From contig JAESUA010000211.1 in the NCBI GenBank assembly GCA_016763255.1, forward strand, positions 1 through 6,049: a DNA stretch of 6,049 bases, given 5' to 3'. Positions within the stretch are counted from its first letter, which is position 1. Each line of letters begins with the position of its first letter. The notes under the pieces are model-generated. The model made no database searches, was not told where the DNA came from, and was given only the letters and a program-made list of their open reading frames with translations. A program made the position numbers and the translations under genes. Shown one piece after another: positions 1 through 5,486 of this stretch. The DNA comes from Magnetovibrio sp. (lineage in GTDB: Bacteria > Pseudomonadota > Alphaproteobacteria > Rhodospirillales > Magnetovibrionaceae).

Positions 1-55
1 ATGGGCTCAAACCCAAATGACCGCCGCCTGCGCATCTCTTCCAAAACATCCACAA

Positions 56-67
56 TGTCAAAGAACA
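56..67 (-). promoter_or_regulatory. boxA antitermination signal
   Basis: The minus strand reads TGTTCTTTGACA, matching the Escherichia coli rRNA boxA (TGCTCTTTAACA) at 10 of 12 positions, with the G and T variants seen in alphaproteobacterial rRNA leaders. In transcribed RNA this element binds NusB and NusE (S10) to build the antitermination complex that lets RNA polymerase cross the long untranslated operon. It is the strongest single sign that an rRNA operon runs leftward out of the window. Confidence 0.75.
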
Positions 68-73
68 ATGTCC

Positions 74-93
74 CTGCAGAAGCTTGTCTGCTG
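74..93 (-). promoter_or_regulatory. boxB-like hairpin in the rRNA leader
   Basis: On the minus strand, GCAGA (91-87) and TCTGC (80-76) form a 5-bp stem around a 6-nt loop; one T-T mismatch position and a further C-G pair (74 with 93) extend it. Its place a few bases upstream of boxA matches the boxB-boxA order of bacterial rRNA leaders. The stem is short and could be chance; its position is the main support. Confidence 0.4.
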
Positions 94-187
94 CTCGCCA
101 GATCCGAAGACCCAGGGACTAAAAACCGCAACCAACTCAGTGTCTCCAGCAATTCGCCGGGTGACGTTGTTCGTTGCGACAGGCCGG

Positions 188-216
188 TTTTTAGGCCCAC
201 ATGACCACCAAGTCAA
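188..216 (-). promoter_or_regulatory. Probable rRNA operon promoter
   Basis: On the minus strand there is a -35 element TTGACT (216-211), a 17-bp spacer, and a -10 element TAAAAA (193-188, four of six consensus bases). It is followed at once by a GC-rich discriminator, CCGGCC (187-182), a feature known from stringently controlled rRNA promoters. The DNA just upstream (about 217-240) is rich in A and T, as in an UP element. The start of transcription would be near 180-181. The -35 and spacing are good and the -10 is moderate. That the promoter is stringently controlled is inferred from the discriminator alone. Confidence 0.6.
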
Positions 217-347
217 ACTTTAATTTCATCTTTTTGAAACATTCAACGAACTTTTAATAAAATGGCGGATATCCTTGATTTTTGCAGCCACTTTTGGCAC
301 ATAAATGTCTCGGGAGTGGACGTGGTGTGAAAGTTTTTATCAACTTT

Positions 348-393
348 GTTCGAAGAATCAATAAAGCTTTATTCGAACTCGCGTCCCTATAAG
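348..393 (+). promoter_or_regulatory. Candidate promoter and palindromic operator for the M23 gene
   Basis: A perfect 14-bp palindrome, AATAAAGCTTTATT (360-373), sits between the outer inverted pair GTTCG (348-352) and CGAAC (374-378). Fifteen bases further on is TATAAG (388-393), five of six matches to a -10 element, placed about 44 bases before the start codon. With normal spacing the -35 region would fall on the palindrome, and no good -35 sequence is visible there. A promoter of this kind often depends on an activator, or is blocked by a repressor bound at the palindrome. Both the promoter and any bound protein are inferences. Confidence 0.33.
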
Positions 394-420
394 AGAAGTG
401 TTGTATAGCCGTGCTATTTT

Positions 421-426
421 AAGGAG
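421..426 (+). promoter_or_regulatory. Ribosome binding site of the M23 gene
   Basis: AAGGAG lies 11 bases before the ATG at 438. The spacing is slightly long, but the reading frame is closed by a TAA at 420-422, so 438 is the first possible ATG and the only one within reach of this site. The next in-frame ATG (453) is too far away. Confidence 0.7.
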
Positions 427-437
427 ATTTTGAGTAC

Positions 438-1898
438 ATGTTGTTGCGGGGAATGGCCATCGCCACGGTGTTGATCACCGGCGCGATTCTTAATTCGAAC
501 TACACCGACGGCGATGCTGCGGTGGCAACCGCTGCGCATGAAGGGCTTGCGGCTGCATCTGCCGCATCGAAAACGGATACATATATAAGTACGGCCCAAT
601 CACCCGGGGACCGGGCGCGTATAGGCATGGCCCCTCTCTCCATCGGCAACCCTACGACTGCTGCGGCCCTGGATGCCTTGGATAGCCGCGCATCGGCCAA
701 CGCCCAGATCACACCTCGTATAGACAGTGATCGCAACGCTGGTCTTGGTGACATTATCATCACACCTCCCAGCACCTACCAAACCGCGTTGATGATTAAG
801 TCCGGCGATACGCTGTCCAAGGTCCTGCGCCGCGCAGGTGCACAGCCCAGCGATGCCGAAGCCGCAATCCGCTCCTTAAAAGGCATCTATGATCCGCGCA
901 AACTAAGAGCCGGGCAAAATATCAATGTGATCTTCGCGCCTTCCGGTACCACAGACAGCCAAGATCGTTTTGCCGGTTTTGAAATTCCGCTCGACTACGC
1001 CACACGCATCGCCGTGGCCCCCGCACCACAAGGCGGCTTTAAAGCCCATGAATTCGAGCGACAGCTCAAGACTCAAAATATTCGCGCCCAAGGCGTGATT
1101 GATTGGAGCCTGTTCAAAGCCGGATCTGACGCCGGTGTCCCCAACCGCGTGATGGCGGAACTGGTGCGGGTCTTTTCCTGGGACGTCGATTTCCAGCGCG
1201 ACATCCGCAAGAACGATAGCTTTGAAGTGATGTTCGAAAGCAAGGTCGATGAAGAGGGCCAGGTGGTGCATAACGGCAAAATCATCTTCGCTGCCCTGAC
1301 GTTATCGGGCGAGCGCAAACCCATTTACCTACACACCTTAAAAGGCGGCATTGCTGATTATTTCGATGAAGCCGGTCAAAGCGCCAAAAAAGCACTGATG
1401 CGTACCCCCATTGATGGCGCACGCCTGTCATCATCGTTCGGCAAGCGTAAACACCCTATTTTGGGCTACACCAAAAAGCACAGTGGTACCGATTTTGCGG
1501 CACCTCCGGGCACACCTATATATGCCGCCGGTGATGGCACCATCGATTCTTCCGGCTGGAACGGCGGTTATGGCAAATATGTGCGCATCCGCCACAATTC
1601 TGAATATTCAACCGCTTATGCCCATATGAAGGCCATCAAACGCGGCATGGGTAAAGGCAAACGCGTGCGCCAAGGCCAAGTGATCGGTTTTGTCGGCACC
1701 ACCGGGCGTTCGACCGGGCCGCACTTGCATTATGAGATCATTCGCCGCGGCGTGAAGGTCAACCCGATGCGCGTCAAAATGCCATCCGGTCAGAAACTCA
1801 AAGGATCCGAGCTGGCCCGGTTTACCAAAAACCGCAATGCTCTGAAGTTGCAATGGGCATCGCTGCGAGACCCTGCCCAGCAACTGGTGCAACGCTAA
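438..1898 (+). CDS. M23 family peptidoglycan metalloendopeptidase (MepM-like)
   Basis: A 486-residue zinc endopeptidase that by family should cut peptide cross-links of peptidoglycan in the periplasm, making room for wall growth or helping daughter cells part. Residues 6-20 are hydrophobic after an arginine, giving a signal peptide or membrane anchor; no clear cleavage site is seen. Residues 21-115 are Ala/Ser/Asp-rich and look like a flexible linker. Residues 118-165 (IKSGDTLSKVL to NINVIF) form a LysM/OapA-like wall-binding domain. Residues 167-320 match the middle region of MepM/ShyA-type enzymes. The M23 (lysostaphin-like) domain spans about 325-445, with HSGTD giving zinc ligands H348 and D352, YAHM giving H396, and GPHLHYE giving H429 and zinc ligand H431, so the site is complete. 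The length is close to E. coli MepM (about 440). It stands alone, divergent from the putative rRNA leader. Exact bond specificity cannot be read from the sequence. Confidence 0.93.
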   Translation: MLLRGMAIATVLITGAILNSNYTDGDAAVATAAHEGLAAASAASKTDTYISTAQSPGDRARIGMAPLSIGNPTTAAALDALDSRASANAQITPRIDSDRNAGLGDIIITPPSTYQTALMIKSGDTLSKVLRRAGAQPSDAEAAIRSLKGIYDPRKLRAGQNINVIFAPSGTTDSQDRFAGFEIPLDYATRIAVAPAPQGGFKAHEFERQLKTQNIRAQGVIDWSLFKAGSDAGVPNRVMAELVRVFSWDVDFQRDIRKNDSFEVMFESKVDEEGQVVHNGKIIFAALTLSGERKPIYLHTLKGGIADYFDEAGQSAKKALMRTPIDGARLSSSFGKRKHPILGYTKKHSGTDFAAPPGTPIYAAGDGTIDSSGWNGGYGKYVRIRHNSEYSTAYAHMKAIKRGMGKGKRVRQGQVIGFVGTTGRSTGPHLHYEIIRRGVKVNPMRVKMPSGQKLKGSELARFTKNRNALKLQWASLRDPAQQLVQR

Positions 1899-2157
1899 CG
1901 ATCACGGGGGCTGCAAAAACACAACCTTAAGTATCGTAAAGTTTTTACTGTAACAATAACAACAACAACGATCCCAATGTGATCACCCGAAAATCAACCC
2001 GATCATTCAATTTGTAATGGTTATGTCATTCATGCTGCCCATATCAAGCATATAAATTTGATGATGCTGTGGGAAGTAAGCGGGTGGAGATCCGCGATCT
2101 TCGAAGATGGTGTACGCCAGCTTAAGTGAGGCCGGCGGCACGTACGGAGTGAGTATA
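1899..2157. other. Intergenic gap with possible structured leader
   Basis: No gene is supported in these 259 bases. After the M23 stop there is only a weak GTAAA/TTTAC hairpin (about 1937-1950), not a convincing terminator. A short AAC-rich run, AACAATAACAACAACAAC, lies at 1952-1969. Then come CCCA/TGGG (2038-2041, 2070-2073) enclosing ATCAA/TTGAT (2043-2047, 2058-2062), AGATC-CGC-GATCT (about 2088-2100), an overlapping ATCT-TCGA-AGAT, and GTACGCC (2112-2118) facing GG and CGTAC (2137-2145). The last stem ends directly at the chemoreceptor ribosome binding site. I found no clear sigma-70 or FliA promoter and no riboswitch class I recognise. Confidence 0.4.
2146..2149 (+). promoter_or_regulatory. 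Ribosome binding site fixing the chemoreceptor start
   Basis: GGAG lies 8 bases before the ATG at 2158. The earlier in-frame ATG at 2107 has no such site and would add 17 residues (MVYASLSEAGG and so on) ahead of the positively charged start of the membrane helix. A GTG at 2149 overlaps the site itself. The ATG at 2158 is therefore preferred. Confidence 0.75.
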
Positions 2158-4317
2158 ATGACAATTTTCAAACTCAAAATCGCAACCAAATTACCTGTGG
2201 TCATCGTGCTGATGGCCTTTACAGCGGCTGTGGTCACAGGTGTTCTGGCCTTTGTGAGGTCAGAATCTGCGTTGGAACAAGCGGCTTTCGACAAACTTGA
2301 AGCCGTCCAAAAATCGCGTATATCGCAACTGAGCGAATATCTCAAATCCATCGAAGAAGATCTTAAGGCGATTGCGTCGAACCATATGTCCATTGATGCC
2401 CTGGAAGCGATCGCGACCGGCTGGGACGACTTGGGCAGTGGCCAGATGACCAAGCTGCAAAAGATCTACATCAGCGACAACCCCAACAAAGCGGGGGAAA
2501 AGCATAAAATGAATGCGGCCCCGGATGGTTCAAACTATTCGGCAGCGCACGCAAAGTATCACCCATGGTTCCGTGAATTTTTGGAATCACGCGGCTATTA
2601 CGATATTTTCCTGATCGATAATGATGGCAACGTTTCCTACAGCGTGTTTAAGGAAGCCGATTTTGCCACCAACCTGAACGATGGCCAATGGGCAGGCACA
2701 GACATCGCCAAGGTCTACAAGCAGGTCAAGGCAAATTATCGCAAGGGCTACATCGCCTTTTCTGATTTTTCACCTTATGCACCTTCTGCAGATACCCCGG
2801 CGAGTTTTATCGCCACACCGATCTTTGACCACGATGGCTCACCTCACGGCACGCTGATTTTCCAAATGCCGGTCGAGCGCCTTAACAACGTGATGCAGAA
2901 CGCCGCTGGCATGGGTGAAACCGGTGAATCCTATATCGTCGGTACGGACTTGCTTATGCGTTCGGATTCACGTTTCCTCAAGCCAGGCGATGCTAGTTCT
3001 ATCTTGAATCAAAAGGTCGATACCGCCGCCATGCAAGAAGGATTATCCGGAAAAGATGGTGTCATGATGGGCAAAGATTATCGCGGCATCGAAGTTTTAA
3101 CGGCTTTCGGTCCGCTAGACTTCAATGGAACAACTTGGGTCATCATGGCTGAAATCGACATGGCTGAAGTCGATATTCCGGTCATTCAAATGCGCAATCA
3201 GATGATTATTGGTGTGTTGATCATTCTCACGCTCATGGGTGCTCTGGGCTTTTTGTTTGCCCGTTCGATCACCAAGCCGATCAGCGCCATGACAGATTCC
3301 ATGGCTGTGTTGGCAAACGGTAATTTGAATGCAGAAATCCCATCCCAAGATCGCAGCGATGAAATCGGTGAAATGGCCGAGGCCGTTCAAGTCTTCAAGG
3401 ACAACGCCATAGAGGTCAAACGCCTCGAAGAGGAGCAAAAAGCCAACGAAGAACGCGCGACACAAGAAAAACGCGATATGTTACTCAAGATGGCCAGCGA
3501 ATTTGAAAATAGCGTTGGCGGCGTGGTCAATGCAGTCTCATCCGCATCGACTGAAATGCAGTCTTCAGCCTCCTCACTTTCGGCCACGGCTGAAGAAACC
3601 TCCAAGCAATCCACCACCGTTGCGGCAGCGTCCGAGGAGGCCTCGACCAATGTGCAAACGGTGGCCTCCGCGGCTGAGGAACTGTCGAGTTCGATCTCCG
3701 AAATTGCCCGTCAGGTTTCGCAATCGACACAGATCTCGGCCACCGCGGTGACCGAAGTCGAAGGCGCCAACGATAAGGTACAGGGATTGGCCCAAGCTGC
3801 CCAAAAAATTGGTGAAGTGGTGGCGTTAATCACCGACATCGCCGATCAGACCAACCTTTTGGCCTTGAACGCAACCATCGAAGCGGCGCGTGCTGGTGAA
3901 GCCGGTAAAGGCTTCGCCGTCGTGGCGTCCGAAGTCAAAAACCTCGCCAACCAGACGGCCAAAGCGACCGAAGAAATCTCCAGCCAAATCGGTGGTATTC
4001 AATCAGCGACCGAAGACGCGGTGCAAGCCATCGGATCCATCGGTGGCATCATCACGCAGATGAACGAGATCGCCTCAACCATCGCGGCGGCGGTTGAAGA
4101 ACAAGGTGCGGCAACATCGGAGATTGCGCGCAATGTCGAACAAGCGGCACAGGGTACCGGCGAGGTCTCGTCGAATATTTCCGGGGTCACCCAAGCAGCC
4201 GCAGAAACCGGGGCCTCGGCGGATCAAATGCTCGGCGCGGCAAAGGAACTCTCGCAACAATCCGAATTGCTGCGCAGTGAAGTGGATAAGTTCCTCAGCA
4301 ACATCCGTAGCGGCTGA
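2158..4317 (+). CDS. Methyl-accepting chemotaxis protein with Cache sensor domain
   Basis: A 719-residue transmembrane chemoreceptor that should sense a small ligand outside the inner membrane and control the CheA kinase through CheW, steering flagella. Helix 1 is at about 12-33 and helix 2 at 348-369. The roughly 310-residue periplasmic part has features of a double Cache domain: YYDIFLIDNDGNVSYSV (147-163), TPIFDHDGSPHGTLIFQMP (220-238) and GETGESYIVGTDLLMRSDSR (253-272). A HAMP domain follows (about 366-422), then a charged coiled coil and the MCP signalling domain. The highly conserved hairpin tip lies near 558-590 (DIADQTNLLALNATIEAARA, then GKGFAVVASEV). The C-terminus (FLSNIRSG) lacks the NWETF-type pentapeptide that tethers CheR in some receptors. 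No che gene is nearby, so this is an orphan receptor gene. The ligand cannot be told from the sequence. The next gene converges on it behind a strong terminator. Confidence 0.95.
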   Translation: MTIFKLKIATKLPVVIVLMAFTAAVVTGVLAFVRSESALEQAAFDKLEAVQKSRISQLSEYLKSIEEDLKAIASNHMSIDALEAIATGWDDLGSGQMTKLQKIYISDNPNKAGEKHKMNAAPDGSNYSAAHAKYHPWFREFLESRGYYDIFLIDNDGNVSYSVFKEADFATNLNDGQWAGTDIAKVYKQVKANYRKGYIAFSDFSPYAPSADTPASFIATPIFDHDGSPHGTLIFQMPVERLNNVMQNAAGMGETGESYIVGTDLLMRSDSRFLKPGDASSILNQKVDTAAMQEGLSGKDGVMMGKDYRGIEVLTAFGPLDFNGTTWVIMAEIDMAEVDIPVIQMRNQMIIGVLIILTLMGALGFLFARSITKPISAMTDSMAVLANGNLNAEIPSQDRSDEIGEMAEAVQVFKDNAIEVKRLEEEQKANEERATQEKRDMLLKMASEFENSVGGVVNAVSSASTEMQSSASSLSATAEETSKQSTTVAAASEEASTNVQTVASAAEELSSSISEIARQVSQSTQISATAVTEVEGANDKVQGLAQAAQKIGEVVALITDIADQTNLLALNATIEAARAGEAGKGFAVVASEVKNLANQTAKATEEISSQIGGIQSATEDAVQAIGSIGGIITQMNEIASTIAAAVEEQGAATSEIARNVEQAAQGTGEVSSNISGVTQAAAETGASADQMLGAAKELSQQSELLRSEVDKFLSNIRSG

Positions 4318-4333
4318 TACCACGTTACGCACA

Positions 4334-4380
4334 TAAAACAAAATGGCCCCCACCGCACTGGTGGGGGCCATTTTGTTTTA
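4334..4380. terminator. Bidirectional intrinsic terminator between convergent genes
   Basis: A perfect 21-bp inverted repeat (4334-4354 and 4360-4380) with a 5-nt loop. The core is G/C-rich (GGCCCCCACC against GGTGGGGGCC) and each outer flank is A on one side and T on the other (AAAACAAAAT and ATTTTGTTTT), so RNA from either strand ends in a U-rich tract. It begins 17 bases after the chemoreceptor stop codon and ends 20 bases from the end of the M48 gene, placing it to stop transcription of both. Confidence 0.93.
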
Positions 4381-4400
4381 CGCCCACCTTAAAGTAAAAA

Positions 4401-5486
4401 TCATGTGCAAATCGCGCGCAGGGCCGCCCACTCTTCGTCATTGAGAACATCTCGGCCACCATGGCTGGCGCTGCGCGCGCTGCGAGAACGCGCGCCACTG
4501 TCTGGATGGGTCGACAAGAACCCAGGCAGGCCCAAACCACTTTTATCTTCCATACCGCTTAAACGTTCAAAAAACTGCGCCATACCGAGCGTATCGAATC
4601 CAGCCCGATCCAAGGTCTGAATAGCATTTTCGTCAGCTTCTTGTTCGGCATCACGCGAATAAGACATCGACATCAAGGTGCCCGATACGCCGCCCAAGGT
4701 GGAGCCGCCAAACATCATATCCGACAAAAATTCGATGCCATAACTGCGCACCATGGCGTTCATGGGATGACGTAAATCAACGTGGGCCATTTCATGGGCC
4801 AACACACCAGCCAATTCAGCTGGCCCTTCGGCTTTGTCCAACAGGCCGCGAAACACATATATATAGCCACCCGGCAAGGCCATGGCGTTGACCATATCGA
4901 CATCCAACACGCGCACTTCATAAGGCATCGATACTGTCTTGTGCTGGGACAAATCTTTGACGACTTTTGCCAAGACCATGCCCCCTTCAACGCCGGAGCA
5001 AACGCCCTTGGCGTCATTATCAACAAACAATTCGATGATGGTCGCAGACAGGTTGCGGCCCAGCTTAGCCTCATACGACAATGGCGTCAGCGCCACCACC
5101 AGTGCGGTGAGGTAAGGCATTGCCAGATAAAAACCGCCCAAAAAGGCCGCCGTTCCGACAATCGTTTTGTACATATTGTGCCGGGCGCGGTTTTTTTGCG
5201 CATGTATGGCCGGGGCGCGGGCCCGCAAGGCGGCAAAGGCTTTATCATCTTGAAATACCAAGCGCGCTTCACTGTCGATTTTGCCGACACGAATGCCGCC
5301 GCTGCCCTGATCGGCAAAGCTCACATCGCCATACGGCCACTGGTCCAGCACCTCACCGGATGAGCTGATGATATCCAGGGCGCTCGCGCACAGGTGCACC
5401 GCCACATCATGGCGCACGGCCGTTTCACCATCATAGTAAGTCGCGCTAAAAATCTGCAGATCAGATGGCGCCAACGTCGAAGGCAT
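4401..5486 (-). CDS. Membrane-anchored M48 family zinc metalloprotease
   Basis: A 361-residue protease of the M48 (Ste24/HtpX/BepA-like) group. Residues 1-100 are a soluble domain with a WPYGDV motif, followed by an Arg/Lys-rich stretch (88-107) and one membrane segment (about 108-133). The catalytic part has HEMAH (231-235; zinc ligands H231 and H235, catalytic E232), the third ligand probably E281 in SRDAEQEAD, and STHPDSGAR (325-333), so the site looks complete. The positive charges before the helix suggest the N-terminal domain is cytoplasmic and the protease faces the periplasm, which would fit a role in envelope protein quality control; substrate unknown. The frame is open 31 codons further up (to 5579), but the ATG at 5486 has a strong ribosome binding site and the longer form would overlap the upstream gene by 119 bases. 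It overlaps the DUF898 gene by 26 bp, implying one operon. Confidence 0.9.
   Translation of the reverse strand: MPSTLAPSDLQIFSATYYDGETAVRHDVAVHLCASALDIISSSGEVLDQWPYGDVSFADQGSGGIRVGKIDSEARLVFQDDKAFAALRARAPAIHAQKNRARHNMYKTIVGTAAFLGGFYLAMPYLTALVVALTPLSYEAKLGRNLSATIIELFVDNDAKGVCSGVEGGMVLAKVVKDLSQHKTVSMPYEVRVLDVDMVNAMALPGGYIYVFRGLLDKAEGPAELAGVLAHEMAHVDLRHPMNAMVRSYGIEFLSDMMFGGSTLGGVSGTLMSMSYSRDAEQEADENAIQTLDRAGFDTLGMAQFFERLSGMEDKSGLGLPGFLSTHPDSGARSRSARSASHGGRDVLNDEEWAALRAICT

Larger units (their letters stand above)
1..181 (-). other. Leader of a ribosomal RNA operon (16S off the left edge)
   Basis: Read on the minus strand, this stretch has the order expected of an rRNA operon leader: promoter, a boxB-like hairpin, then a boxA antitermination signal, followed by about 55 bases running to the window edge. 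The part after boxA contains GAAGAGATGCGCAGGCGG, which resembles sequence I recall between boxA and 16S in Rhodospirillales; that is memory, not a search. No 16S sequence is visible, so the rRNA gene itself would start beyond base 1. The short open frames on the plus strand here (1-204 and 17-223) have no ribosome binding site and no recognisable protein, so I treat the region as non-coding. The whole reading rests mainly on boxA and the promoter. Confidence 0.72.

Noticed and set aside
1..223. Two overlapping plus-strand open frames of 67 and 68 codons
   Set aside because: No ribosome binding site, no recognisable protein, and they lie over the minus-strand boxA and promoter.
275..305. TTGATT with CATAAA as a sigma-70 promoter for the M23 gene
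   Set aside because: The spacing is 19 bp and the -10 is poor; TATAAG at 388-393 is better placed.
1937..1950. GTAAA/TTTAC hairpin as the terminator of the M23 gene
   Set aside because: Five A/T-rich pairs with a 3-nt loop are too weak to call a terminator.
1952..1969. AAC-rich run as a microsatellite or CRISPR-like repeat
   Set aside because: Only 18 bases, imperfect, with no spacers or second copy; simple low-complexity DNA.
2012..2056. TTGTAA or TATAAA as promoter parts for the chemoreceptor gene
   Set aside because: No matching partner element at 16-18 bp, and no FliA-type GCCGATAA sequence was found.
2007..2453. Antisense open frame of 148 codons across the chemoreceptor start
   Set aside because: Shadow of the coding frame opposite; no family features or ribosome binding site.
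3503..3804. Pro/Arg-rich frames in the chemoreceptor signalling region
   Set aside because: Out-of-frame readings of the Ser/Ala-rich coiled coil; composition is an artefact of codon use.
4782..5363. Plus-strand open frame of 193 codons opposite the M48 gene
   Set aside because: It overlaps the HEMAH-bearing gene entirely, and its translation is His/Gln-rich with no domain; typical antisense shadow.
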